57,652 nucleotides of DNA from CAYQDR01 sp964416315 (GTDB lineage Bacteria > Methylomirabilota > Methylomirabilia > Rokubacteriales > DASRDR01), in NCBI GenBank assembly GCA_964416315.1, contig CAYQDR010000014.1, forward strand, positions 1 through 57,652. The letters are read 5' to 3'. A program made the position numbers and the translations under genes. Under the pieces are notes generated by a model, which did not search any database, was not told the DNA's origin, and was given only the letters and a program-made list of their open reading frames with translations. Positions 32,652-40,742 of the stretch are shown here, in pieces (the stretch's first letter is position 1; the number at the start of each line of letters is the position of its first letter).

Positions 32652-33923
32652 CTACGGGGACGGTGACGCGCCCGGCGCCGGCGGCCGGGCCTTGACCTTC
32701 GCCTTGAGGATACGCCGCTCGTCGGCGTCCACGACCGTCAGCTCGAAGCGATCCACCGTGATCTGCTCTCCCGGTCGGGGAATGCGGCCGAGGACCGAGA
32801 GGATCAGGCCGGCGACCGTCTCATAGTCCTTCTTCGGGAGGTCCCACTCAAGGGCCTCGTTCAACTCGTCAATGTTCATCCGGGCGGGGACGAGGTAGCT
32901 CCCGTCGGGCAGGGGCGTGAGGGGCGAAGGCCGCCGCTCCGGGGCGTCCTCGATCTCTCCCACGATCTCCTCGACGATGTCCTGGACCGTCACGATGCCC
33001 TCGCTCCCCCCGTACTCGTCCACGACGACCGCGAGCTGGATCCGCTGGCGCTGCATCTCGCGGAGGAGCTCGTCGATGCGCTTCGTCTCCGGGACGTAGG
33101 GGGCGGGGCGGAGCAGGGCCTGGACGGTCTCCTCCTCCGCGCCGCGCTGCAGGATGTCCAGGACCGTGACGATGCCGATCACGTTGTCGATCCGCTCCCG
33201 GTAGACGGGCAAGCGCGAGTGGCCGCTGGCCTGGAGCCGGGCGGCGGCCTCCACGACCGTGGCCTCCTGGGGGATCGCGACGACGTCGACCAGCGGCACC
33301 ATGACCTCGCGCACGGCGGTCTCGCCGAGGTCGAAGATCCCCTCGATCATCTCCCGCTCCTCTTCCCGCACGTCCGTCGGCCCGTCGGGCTCGACCTGGA
33401 AGAGCAGGCGGAGGTCGTCCCGCGAGACGAACGGGTCGTGGCGCTCTCGGCGTCCGAGGCCCCGCAGGATGGCGCCCACGATCGGGTGGGCGACCCAGAG
33501 CAGCGGCGTCAGGAGCCAGGCGGCACCCCGCAGGGGGTCGAACGTCCAGAGGGCCACGCCCGTCGCGCGCTGCTGGGTCAGCGCCTTCGGGAGGATCTCG
33601 CCGAAGACGAGCATGATCGGGGTCAGGATCACGGTCGCCCAGAACGGCGCCGTCGCCCAGAACGGCCCGCCCTCGCCGAGCCAGCGGAGCAGGAACGCCG
33701 TCGTGAGCGCGGACGCCGAGACGTGCGCGATCGTCACGCCCATCATCGCGGCCGAGAGGAGCCGCTCGGGGTGCTGGAAGGCCTCCATGTAGCCGCGCGC
33801 GATCCGCACCCCCTGCTCGGCCATGTGGCGGAGACGCACGCGGTTGGCGGCGATGAAGGCCATCTCGGCGGCCGAGAAGAACGCCGAGGCGAGGACCGCG
33901 GCCACGACGACGGCGAGGCTCAC
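32652..33923 (-). CDS. CNNM/CBS domain membrane protein (CorC/HlyC type), copy 2
   Basis: Encodes 423 residues. The N-terminal CNNM (DUF21) domain with about three to four membrane helices spans about 1-175 and starts AVVVAAVLASAFFSAAEMAF. A CBS pair lies at about 200-320 (REVMVPLVDVVAIPQEATVV and VVVDEYGGSEGIVTVQDIVE). The C-terminal transporter-associated CorC_HlyC domain is about 335-412. Such proteins are linked to Mg2+ efflux or Co2+/Mg2+ resistance; hemolysin is an old name. It lies 49 bases after its tandem paralogue at 33973-35247. Confidence 0.9.
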   Translation of the reverse strand: MSLAVVVAAVLASAFFSAAEMAFIAANRVRLRHMAEQGVRIARGYMEAFQHPERLLSAAMMGVTIAHVSASALTTAFLLRWLGEGGPFWATAPFWATVILTPIMLVFGEILPKALTQQRATGVALWTFDPLRGAAWLLTPLLWVAHPIVGAILRGLGRRERHDPFVSRDDLRLLFQVEPDGPTDVREEEREMIEGIFDLGETAVREVMVPLVDVVAIPQEATVVEAAARLQASGHSRLPVYRERIDNVIGIVTVLDILQRGAEEETVQALLRPAPYVPETKRIDELLREMQRQRIQLAVVVDEYGGSEGIVTVQDIVEEIVGEIEDAPERRPSPLTPLPDGSYLVPARMNIDELNEALEWDLPKKDYETVAGLILSVLGRIPRPGEQITVDRFELTVVDADERRILKAKVKARPPAPGASPSP

Positions 33924-33972
33924 GGCGCTACCCTGTGGGCAGTAAGGTGGCCGTGACCGGCCCGGGGGCCGC

Positions 33973-35247
33973 TCACGGCGCGGCCTTCTCGCCTGCGGGC
34001 GGCGCCGGCAGTCGGACGACGACCTCGAGGATCCGCGCCCGGTGCACCTTCTCGACGACGACGCGGATCCCGCCGGCCTCGAGGCTCTCGCCGCGATGGG
34101 GGACGCGCCCGAAGAGGTCCAGCACCCAGCCGCCGACGGTGTCGAAGTGCTCGTCGGAGACGGCCAGCCCCGTGACCGCGTTGAAGTCGGGGATCGGCAT
34201 CTTCGCGGCGACGCGGAACGTTCGCTCGTCGAGGGGCTGGGCGAGGCGCTCCTCCGTCTCGAACTCGTCCCGGATCTCCCCCACCACCTCCTCCAGGATG
34301 TCCTCGAGCGTCACGAGCCCGGCGGTGCCCCCGTACTCGTCCACGACGATGGCCATCCGGAGGCGCTTCGCCCGGAATTCGCGGAGGAGGGCGTCCGCGC
34401 GCTTCGTGAGCGGCACGAAGTAAGCCGGGGTGAGGAGCCGGCGCAGGTCGAAGTCGGGCGGGAACCCGCGGTAGTAGGGGAGGAGCGCCTTCGTCGAGAG
34501 GATCCCGAGGACGTTGTCGAGGGTGCCTTCGTAGACCGGCACCCGGTGGTGGAGGTTCGCCCGGAGCTCGGTCAGGAGGCGCGCGGGGGGTGTCGCCACC
34601 TCCACGGCGAAGACGTCCGTCCGCGGCCGCATGATGTCGCCGACCGTGGTCTCCCCGAGCTCGAACACGCCGTGGATCATCTCGCGCTCGGTCCGCTCGA
34701 CGACACCCTCCCGGTGCCCGACCTCGACCATCGTCCGCAGTTCGGCCTCGGTGATCGCCGTCTGCGGCGTCTCTTCCCGAGCGACGCGGCGCTCGATCAG
34801 GTTCGTGAAGGCCCCGAGGAGCTTCCGCACCGGGGTGAGGAGCCAGGCGAGGGCGAGGACGGGCCGGGCCGCGACGAGGCCGAAGCGCTGGGGGGAGCCG
34901 ACGGCGATCGTCATCGGCAGCACCTCGCCGAAGACGACGATCAGGAAGACCATCACGGGAATCGCGACCGCCACGCCCCGCGGGCCCAGGAAGCTCGTGG
35001 CCACCGCCGTCGCGAGAGCCGAGGCGGCGATGTTGACGAGCGTGATGCCGACCACGATCGTGATGAGGAGGTCGTGCGGGTTCCGGAGCAGGCGCGCGAG
35101 GAGGGTCTGGCCGGGCGGCCCGTCGTCCTCGCGCGGCGCCGTCCCGAGGCGGTTGAGCGAGAAGTACGCCGCCTCGGCCCCGGCGAGGAGAGCCGACCCG
35201 GCGAGGAACAGGAGGAGCAGGATCAGATCGAGGAGCAGCCGCTCCAC
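33973..35247 (-). CDS. CNNM/CBS domain membrane protein (CorC/HlyC type), copy 1
   Basis: Encodes 424 residues with the same architecture as the downstream copy: CNNM domain (about 1-180, starting LLLDLILLLLFLAGSALLAG), CBS pair (VGDIMRPRTDVFAVEVATPP and VVDEYGGTAGLVTLEDILEE), and CorC_HlyC domain (about 335-415). The copies are clearly diverged, so this is an old tandem duplication and the two may form a heterodimer; that is inference. Repeat A5 separates it from thiL upstream. Confidence 0.9.
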   Translation of the reverse strand: MERLLLDLILLLLFLAGSALLAGAEAAYFSLNRLGTAPREDDGPPGQTLLARLLRNPHDLLITIVVGITLVNIAASALATAVATSFLGPRGVAVAIPVMVFLIVVFGEVLPMTIAVGSPQRFGLVAARPVLALAWLLTPVRKLLGAFTNLIERRVAREETPQTAITEAELRTMVEVGHREGVVERTEREMIHGVFELGETTVGDIMRPRTDVFAVEVATPPARLLTELRANLHHRVPVYEGTLDNVLGILSTKALLPYYRGFPPDFDLRRLLTPAYFVPLTKRADALLREFRAKRLRMAIVVDEYGGTAGLVTLEDILEEVVGEIRDEFETEERLAQPLDERTFRVAAKMPIPDFNAVTGLAVSDEHFDTVGGWVLDLFGRVPHRGESLEAGGIRVVVEKVHRARILEVVVRLPAPPAGEKAAP

Positions 35248-35252
35248 CGCTC

Positions 35253-35475
35253 AGGCCCCTGCTCGGGCCGTCGTCGAAACCCGAGCTGCCCTGGGACGCA
35301 CGGAGGAGGTGTCCCGAGGCGTACGACCCGGCCCGCCGGGGGCGGGACCGGGTACCCCGCAAAGGTACGGGGCACCGACGACCCCACCGGAGGGGCGGGA
35401 CGCCCGCGAGGCCGCAGGCCGAGCGCGTCCCGGCGAGCTGGAGGACGACGGGCTGCGACGGGGGTCGGCCACGGT
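35253..35475 (-). repeat. Intergenic repeat family A, copy A5 (thiL-CNNM)
   Basis: Read on the - strand, the same direction as the flanking genes, it has GGCCGACCCCCGTCGCA, the core CTCGCCGGGACGCGCTCGGC (35418-35437 on the opposite strand), GGCGTCCCGCCCCTCCGGTG, and a degenerate terminal module. An extra hairpin GGTACCCCG/CGGGGCACC (35351-35376) and an inserted GC-rich palindromic stretch (about 35328-35350) replace the CGTATGC palindrome. It accounts for almost all of the thiL-CNNM gap. Confidence 0.8.
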
Positions 35476-35476
35476 A

Positions 35477-36478
35477 TCAGGCGAAGTGGTCGAAGCCGGG
35501 CCGCACCGCCACCGGCCGGCCGGCGTCGTCCAGGAAGCGGACCCCGTCGGCGGCCGGCCGGACCTCGCCGATCGCCGTCGCCGGGGTGCCGGTGACCTCG
35601 GTCACCCGCGCGGCGAGCGCGGCCGCCCGGTCGGGCGCGGCCGTGAACAGGAGCTCGTAGTCCTCGCCGCCGCTCACCGCCCACGCCCAGGGGTCCGCGT
35701 CCAGCGCGCGGGCGAGCGCCCGCGTCGCCTCACTGAGGGGCAGGGCGGGGAGCCGCACCTCCGCGCCGACGCCGCTCTCCCGGGCGATGTGGGCGAGGTC
35801 GGTGGCGAGCCCGTCGGAGAGGTCGATCATCGCGGTCGCGGCGCCGGACTCTCGGATCAGGCGGCCTTCGCGGACCCGGGGCTCGGGGACGCGGTGCGCC
35901 CGGTGGAGGGGGGCCGTCACCTCGGGCGGCACGGGGAGCCGCCCGCGCTCGAGGGCGGCGAGGCCAGCCGCAGCCGCGCCGAGCGCGCCGGTGACCAGGA
36001 TCCGGTCGCCGGGCCGCGCCCCGACACGCCGGAGGGGTGGCCCGGCGACACCTCCCACGAGCGTGACGGTGAGGACCATGCGGTCGGGGTCCGCGCAGGT
36101 GTCGCCGCCGACCAGCGCGACGCCGTGGCGGCCGGCCATCTCGGCGAGCCCCTCGTAGAGGTCGTCCACGTCCGCGACGCGGGTGGCGGGCGGCAGGGCG
36201 AGCGCCAGCAACGCGAACCGCGGCTCGCCGCCCATCGCGGCGATGTCCGAGAGGTTGACGGCGAGGGCCTTCGCGCCGATCTCGCGGAAGGTCGCGGTCG
36301 CGCGCCGGAAGTGGACATCCTCGACCAGCGTGTCCGTCGTCAGGAGGAGCCGGGCGCCGTCGGCGGCCACGAGGGCCGCATCGTCGCCGATCCCGATCAG
36401 AACCCCCGCCGGTGGCGTCCCGAGGCGGCGTCGCACCCGCTCGATCAGCCCCCGCTCGCCGAGCTCCCGCAGGGTCAC
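35477..36478 (-). CDS. thiL: Thiamine-monophosphate kinase
   Basis: Encodes 333 residues. It phosphorylates thiamine monophosphate to thiamine pyrophosphate with ATP, in the cytoplasm. The N-terminal TLRELGERGLIERVRRRL and Mg/ATP-binding IGIGDDAALV are hallmarks, with TTDTLVEDVHFRR, VNLSDIAAMGGEPRF and the C-terminal VSGGEDYELLF. The GTG at 36478 is chosen because homology starts there and the frame further upstream overlaps trxA. It lies 35 bases after trxA and no other thi genes are near. Confidence 0.93.
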   Translation of the reverse strand: MTLRELGERGLIERVRRRLGTPPAGVLIGIGDDAALVAADGARLLLTTDTLVEDVHFRRATATFREIGAKALAVNLSDIAAMGGEPRFALLALALPPATRVADVDDLYEGLAEMAGRHGVALVGGDTCADPDRMVLTVTLVGGVAGPPLRRVGARPGDRILVTGALGAAAAGLAALERGRLPVPPEVTAPLHRAHRVPEPRVREGRLIRESGAATAMIDLSDGLATDLAHIARESGVGAEVRLPALPLSEATRALARALDADPWAWAVSGGEDYELLFTAAPDRAAALAARVTEVTGTPATAIGEVRPAADGVRFLDDAGRPVAVRPGFDHFA

Positions 36479-36513
36479 CGCGCGCCCCCCGTGCGCGGCG
36501 GGGTCCCCCGTCC

Positions 36514-36843
36514 TCAGGCGACCGCGTCCACCCGCTTCTTGATCTGTGCCTTCGGGACGGCTCCGATCACCTGGTCGACGACGCGGCCGCCCTTGAAGAA
36601 GAGGAGGGTGGGGATCGAGCGGACCTGGAAGCGTGCGGCGAGGCCGGGGTGCTCGTCCACGTTCACCTTGGCGACCGTGAGCCGCCCGGCGTACTCCTGC
36701 ACGAGCTCCTCGAGGACCGGCGCGATCGCCTTGCACGGGCCGCACCACTCGGCCCAGAAGTCCACGATCACGGGCTCGGGATGCGCCGCCAGGGTCTGGT
36801 CGAACGACTCGTCGGTCAGGTGCACGATCGTCTGGCTCGCCAT
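36514..36843 (-). CDS. trxA: Thioredoxin
   Basis: Encodes 109 residues with the active site WCGPC in FWAEWCGPCKAIAPVL (about 29-44), the cis-Pro motif SIPTLLFF and no signal peptide, so it is a cytoplasmic disulfide reductase. GGAGGG precedes the ATG. First gene of the - strand group; a candidate promoter lies about 95-125 bases upstream of its start. Confidence 0.95.
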   Translation of the reverse strand: MASQTIVHLTDESFDQTLAAHPEPVIVDFWAEWCGPCKAIAPVLEELVQEYAGRLTVAKVNVDEHPGLAARFQVRSIPTLLFFKGGRVVDQVIGAVPKAQIKKRVDAVA

Positions 36844-36939
36844 GGGGTCCCTCCGGATAGGGTCGGGCGACTAGGGCCGGCCGGCCCGTCGCGTTCGGGG
36901 GAGCACCGGACGGGTGTCCATCACGGGCTGGATGGGTTC

Positions 36940-36968
36940 ACGCTAGCACAGGCGCGGCGGATACGCAA
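36940..36968 (-). promoter_or_regulatory. Candidate promoter for the trxA-thiL operon
   Basis: On the - strand TTGCGT (36963-36968) and TAGCGT (36940-36945) are spaced by 17 bases. Match to consensus is moderate, but it is the best candidate in the 153-base gap between livF and trxA, and GC-rich genomes commonly have weak -10 boxes. The predicted leader is about 90 bases. Confidence 0.4.
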
Positions 36969-36996
36969 TCGGGGTGCGCGCGGCGCAGCCACGGGC

Positions 36997-37716
36997 TCAG
37001 AGGCCGAGGAAGACCCGCTTGACGTCTTCGGAGACGAGCAGCGCCGCGGCGGTCCCGTCGAGGAGGACGCGCCCCGACTCGAGGACGTAGCCCCGGTGCG
37101 CGAGCGAGAGGGCGAGCTGGACGTTCTGCTCGATGAAGAGCAGCGTGATCCCCTCTTGCCGGTTCAGGCGGCGCAGCACCTCGAGGATCTCCGAGACCAC
37201 CCGTGGGGCGAGCCCGAGGGTGGGCTCGTCCACGAGGAGGAGCCGCGGCCGGGACATGAGCCCCCGGGCGATCGCCACCATCTGCTGCTCACCGCCGGAG
37301 AGCGAGTGGGCGAGCTGGCCGGCGCGCTCCCGGAGCATCGGGAAGATCGACTCGACCCACGCGAGGGCCTCGGCGCGGCGCGGTCGGGCCTCGCGATGGT
37401 GGGCCCCGAGGAGGAGGTTCTGGCGCACGGTGAGGTACGGGAACAGGCGCCGCCGCTCGAGGACGTGGGCGAGGCCCGCGCCGACGCGCTGGTGGGCGGG
37501 GACGCGCTCGAGCGGCCGGCCGCGGAAGGCGATCCGCCCGCGTCGGGGCGCGAGCAGGCCGGACACCGTGTTGAGGAGCGTGGACTTACCGGCCCCGTTC
37601 GGGCCGACCAGGGCGACGATCTCCCCCTCGCCGACCGAGAGCGAGACGTCCCAGAGGACCTGGAAGTCGCCGTACGCGACGTCGAGCCGTTCGACCGCGA
37701 GCAGCGGCTCAGGCAC
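36997..37716 (-). CDS. livF: ABC transporter ATP-binding protein LivF (branched-chain amino acid type)
   Basis: Encodes 239 residues. Walker A is GPNGAGKST, the signature motif LSGGEQQ and Walker B RLLLVDEPTLGLAP, with the His switch replaced by a Gln in FIEQNV as usual for LivF. It energises the LivHM permease in the cytoplasm. The GTG at 37716 gives the usual length; upstream codons run into repeat B3. It is the last gene of livH-livM-livG-livF. Substrates may be branched-chain amino acids, amides or urea. Confidence 0.92.
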   Translation of the reverse strand: MPEPLLAVERLDVAYGDFQVLWDVSLSVGEGEIVALVGPNGAGKSTLLNTVSGLLAPRRGRIAFRGRPLERVPAHQRVGAGLAHVLERRRLFPYLTVRQNLLLGAHHREARPRRAEALAWVESIFPMLRERAGQLAHSLSGGEQQMVAIARGLMSRPRLLLVDEPTLGLAPRVVSEILEVLRRLNRQEGITLLFIEQNVQLALSLAHRGYVLESGRVLLDGTAAALLVSEDVKRVFLGL

Positions 37717-37785
37717 GGGGCGCGCCGCCTGGGCTGGAAGCCCTCGCGCGCTCGGCAGGTCCGAGCGCCATCGGACGGTCCACTC

Positions 37786-37852
37786 CGAGCGCGGGCTTTG
37801 CCCGCGCAACCCTGGGGGGAGGTTTGGAAGGGGGGCGTAGCCCCCCTCCAAG
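37786..37852 (+). repeat. Intergenic repeat family B, copy B3 (livG-livF)
   Basis: Hairpin GCGCGGGC-TTT-GCCCGCGC (37789-37807) is followed by AACCCTGGGGGGAGGTTTGG and the hairpin GGGGGGC-GTA-GCCCCCC (37830-37846). Both match the copy at 21979-22104, with the loop of the second hairpin changed from GGA to GTA while the arms are identical. It is antisense to the liv genes and occupies half of the livG-livF spacer. Confidence 0.8.
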
Positions 37853-37853
37853 T

Positions 37854-38579
37854 CTAGGCATACGCGGCGCCCAGGTAGGCCTCGATCAGGTCGCGGTTCC
37901 GGACGACCTCTCCCGGGGATCCGTCGGCGATCTTCCGCCCGAGGTGCAGCGCGACGATCCGGGTGGCGACGCTCATGATGACGCGCATGTTGTGCTCGAT
38001 GACGACGAGCGTGACCCCTGCGTCGCGCAGGCGCCCGAGCAGCGCGACCAGGGCAGGGATCGAGCGCTGGTCCACGCCGCCCGTCACCTCGTCGAGCAGC
38101 AGGACGCGGGGGCGGGTCGCCATCGCCCGGGCCATCTCGAGCCGCTTCCGCTGCCCGGTGGACAGCTCGCGCGCGAAGGCGTCGGTCTTGTCGGCGAGCC
38201 CGACCAGCTCGAGGCAGCGCCGCGCCTCCTCCCGGGCCCTCCCGGGGTGCGGCTCCCGCGCGAGGGCTCCGACCATGACGTTCTCGACGACCGTCATCCC
38301 CGCGAACGGCCGGAGCTTCTGGAAGGTGCGGCCGATGCCCCGCCGGTTGATCTCGTCGGGTCGGAGACCCGTGATCCGCTCCCCCCCGAAGCGGACCTCG
38401 CCGGCCTCCGGCCGGTAGAAGCCCGTGATGACGTCGAAGAGCGTGGACTTGCCCGCGCCGTTCGGCCCGATCACGCCGACGATCTCCCCGGGCGGGACGG
38501 CGAAGGAGATGTCCGCGTTGGCGACGAGTCCGCCGAAGCGCTTCGTGACGCCCGAGACTTCGAGCAGCCGGGCGGTCAT
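37854..38579 (-). CDS. livG: ABC transporter ATP-binding protein LivG (branched-chain amino acid type)
   Basis: Encodes 241 residues. Walker A is GPNGAGKSTLFDVITG, the signature LSTGQRKRLEMARAMA, and Walker B VLLLDEVTGGVD. It begins MTARLLEVSGVTKRFGGLVA. The VTGGVD variation, instead of the more common PAAGLN-type sequence after Walker B, is mildly unusual. ATG overlaps the livM stop (ATGA), showing coupling. Pairs with LivF. Confidence 0.93.
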   Translation of the reverse strand: MTARLLEVSGVTKRFGGLVANADISFAVPPGEIVGVIGPNGAGKSTLFDVITGFYRPEAGEVRFGGERITGLRPDEINRRGIGRTFQKLRPFAGMTVVENVMVGALAREPHPGRAREEARRCLELVGLADKTDAFARELSTGQRKRLEMARAMATRPRVLLLDEVTGGVDQRSIPALVALLGRLRDAGVTLVVIEHNMRVIMSVATRIVALHLGRKIADGSPGEVVRNRDLIEAYLGAAYA

Positions 38580-39586
38580 CGCGAACCACCCGGCGCGGCG
38601 GCCGGCATCGCCGAGGGGCCCGGCTCCGACGTGCCGCGGCCGACCCGCGCGAGGAGGCCCGCGAGCCCGGCGGGCTGGAAGACCGCGACGAGGACGATGA
38701 GGCCGCCGTAGATCATCAGGTCCACGGCCTTGCCGGTGCCCCCGAAGTACACGCGGGTCGCCTCCGAGAGCGGGATGAGGATCGCGGCGCCGAGGAGCGG
38801 CCCCCAGAGGTTGCCGACGCCGCCGAGGACCGCCACGAGGCAGACGAGGATGGAGAGCGAGAGCGGGAAGACGGACTCGGGGTCGATGAAGAGGACGTAC
38901 TGCGCGTAGAAGGAGCCGGCGGCGGCCGTGAAAGCCGCGGAGAGCGCGATGGCGAGCAGCTTGTAGCGCGTGAGCGGGACGCCGAGGCTTGCGGCGGCGT
39001 CGGGCTCCTCTCGGATCGCGCGGAAGTAGTACCCCGCGCGCGAGCGCTCGACGAGTGCGGTGACGCCGAAGACGCCGGCGAACAGCCCGAGGGCGATGTA
39101 GTAGTAGGGCCACTTCGCCCGGTGGAACTGGAAGTCGAAAAGGGTTTCGGGCTTGATCGGGAGCTGGAGCCCCCGGGCGGCGCCGATGGCGTCCCAGTTG
39201 AGCGCGATCGTCTGCACGATCTCGCCGATGGCGATGGTGGCGATCGCGAAGTAGTGGCCGCGCAGGCGGAAGCACGGGAAGCCGATCGCCTGCGAGACCA
39301 GGACGGCGAGGGCGCTGCCCGCGAGCATCCCCAGCCACGGGGACCACCCCCACCAGACGAGGAGGATCGAGGACGTGTAGGCCCCGATCCCGAAGAACAC
39401 GGCGTTGCCGAGCGAGACCTGGCCGCAGTAGCCGCCGAGGAAGTTCCAGGCCTGGGCGAGGAGCGCGTAGAGGAAGATCTTGATCATGACGTCGCGCGGG
39501 TAGGGGAGCGTGAAGACGGCGGGGAAGGCGAGGAGCGCCGCCCCCAGGACGATGAGGCCGCCGATCCGCCACGCGTGACCCGGCAT
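38576..39586 (-). CDS. livM: ABC transporter permease LivM (branched-chain amino acid type)
   Basis: Encodes 336 residues with about ten hydrophobic segments. The family motif LGGYCGQVSLGNAVFFGIGAY is at about 45-65, and EPDAAASLGVPLTRYKLLAI is the cytoplasmic coupling loop that contacts the ATPases. The C-terminal 25 or so residues are Ala/Pro/Gly-rich. The ATG at 39586 lies three bases from the livH stop. Confidence 0.92.
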   Translation of the reverse strand: MPGHAWRIGGLIVLGAALLAFPAVFTLPYPRDVMIKIFLYALLAQAWNFLGGYCGQVSLGNAVFFGIGAYTSSILLVWWGWSPWLGMLAGSALAVLVSQAIGFPCFRLRGHYFAIATIAIGEIVQTIALNWDAIGAARGLQLPIKPETLFDFQFHRAKWPYYYIALGLFAGVFGVTALVERSRAGYYFRAIREEPDAAASLGVPLTRYKLLAIALSAAFTAAAGSFYAQYVLFIDPESVFPLSLSILVCLVAVLGGVGNLWGPLLGAAILIPLSEATRVYFGGTGKAVDLMIYGGLIVLVAVFQPAGLAGLLARVGRGTSEPGPSAMPAAAPGGSR

Positions 39587-39588
39587 CG

Positions 39589-40452
39589 CTAGAACTTCCC
39601 GAACAACCCTTGCGGTCGCCACAGCACGACCGCCAGGTACAGGCAGAACACCCCGACGTACTTGAACGCGGGTGCCCAGAGCCCCGAGAGCACCTCGACC
39701 AGCCCCACGACGACGCCAGCGGCGAGGGTCGCCGGCACGTTGCCGAAGCCGCCGAGCGCGACCGTGACATAGGCGATCAAGGCGAAGACGCTGCCGACGT
39801 CCGGGAAGACGTAGTAGAAGTTCGCGAGGAGCGCCCCCGCGACGCCGAGGCAGCCGGCGCCGATCCCCCAGCCGAGGGCGAACATCCACTCGGTGTCGAT
39901 CCCCATGAGCTGGGCCGCCTGGCGGTCCTGCGCGGTGGCCTGGAGCGCGAGCCCGGTCTCCGTGCGCGTGATGAACCAGTAGAGGGCGCCGAACGCGGCC
40001 AGCGCCGCGACGGCCGCGGTGAGCTGCGGGGTCCCGATGAAGACCCCGGCGAGCGAGAGCCGGCCGGTGACCCAGGGGTTCTGGACGAGCCGGAAGTCGG
40101 GGGTCCAGAGGAACTGGGCCGCGCTCCGAAGGAAGACCGCGAGCCCGAACGTCGCGAACACCTGCGCGAGCATCGGCGCCTCGAGGATCCGGCTGATGAT
40201 CCCCTTGTAGACCAGGACGCCGAGGACGAAGAGCATGGCCGTCACGCCGGGGAGCGCGAGAAGAGGGTCGGCGCCGCCGAGCGCCCACGCCCAGAAGGTG
40301 GCGAACATGGCGAGCATGAGGAACTCGCCGTGGGCGAAGTTCACGATCTCCATGAGGCCGAAGATCAGGGAGAGGCCGGCGGCGATCAGGGCATACACGA
40401 ACCCCATGAGGAGGCCCGAGACGATGCCCTGGATCAGGATCTCGGCGGTCAC
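39589..40452 (-). CDS. livH: ABC transporter permease LivH (branched-chain amino acid type)
   Basis: Encodes 287 residues, with about eight membrane segments. It starts TAEILIQGIVSGLLMGFVYA and includes GLMEIVNFAHGEFLMLAMFA, the family signature, and the coupling loop ATAQDRQAAQLMGID. The GTG at 40452 is chosen as the one nearest the conserved start; the longer frame up to 40533 adds a non-conserved basic leader. First gene of the operon; no livJ/livK-type binding protein is in the window. Confidence 0.91.
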   Translation of the reverse strand: MTAEILIQGIVSGLLMGFVYALIAAGLSLIFGLMEIVNFAHGEFLMLAMFATFWAWALGGADPLLALPGVTAMLFVLGVLVYKGIISRILEAPMLAQVFATFGLAVFLRSAAQFLWTPDFRLVQNPWVTGRLSLAGVFIGTPQLTAAVAALAAFGALYWFITRTETGLALQATAQDRQAAQLMGIDTEWMFALGWGIGAGCLGVAGALLANFYYVFPDVGSVFALIAYVTVALGGFGNVPATLAAGVVVGLVEVLSGLWAPAFKYVGVFCLYLAVVLWRPQGLFGKF

Positions 40453-40487
40453 GATACGCGCCTGCGGAAGGACGGGTCGCGGCGAGG

Positions 40488-40517
40488 ATCGTAGCAGAGG
40501 ACGGCGGACGGCCGCAA
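40488..40517 (-). promoter_or_regulatory. Candidate promoter for livHMGF
   Basis: On the - strand TTGCGG (40512-40517) and TACGAT (40488-40493) are separated by 18 bases, about 40 bases upstream of the livH GTG. Moderate match to consensus. The divergent respiratory operon has its own promoter at 40607-40636, so the 290-base intergenic region holds two back-to-back promoters and otherwise nothing recognisable. Confidence 0.4.
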
Positions 40518-40606
40518 GCGCACCGGTTGACACGCGGCTGTTGGTCTCCGCCCCTACCGTGACGGCCCGCCCGCGCTGCCCTGAGGCGTCGCGGCCGCTT
40601 CCCCCC

Positions 40607-40636
40607 TTGACACGGACCCGGGGGCTACCCTACAAA
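40607..40636 (+). promoter_or_regulatory. Candidate promoter for the CydA-like operon
   Basis: TTGACA (40607-40612), a perfect -35 box, is followed after 18 bases by TACAAA (40631-40636). Transcription would begin near 40643, giving a leader of about 100 bases before the GTG at 40743. Another TTGACA at 40527 has no -10 partner at acceptable distance. Confidence 0.55.
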
Positions 40637-40742
40637 GGAGTCGCGCTCTTGTGATTCGCGGAACAAGCGGGGCGGGGTGAGGCAGACCCCCTCGGTGTCC
40701 CGGTCCAACTTCCTACGGAGCCTCTAATTTAGCGCGATTCCT

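Noticed and set aside
33924..33972. Possible regulatory site between the two CNNM genes
   Set aside because: The 49-base spacer has no hairpin, repeat or promoter-like sequence; it looks like an ordinary intra-operon gap.
35251..35472. Short open frames in the thiL-CNNM gap sharing the peptide GRARPAASRASRPSGG with frames at other gaps
   Set aside because: The shared peptide is only the translation of the family A repeat core, not a gene family.
40527..40532. TTGACA upstream of the CydA-like operon as a second promoter
   Set aside because: No acceptable -10 box at 15-19 bases; the TTGACA at 40607 with TACAAA is better.
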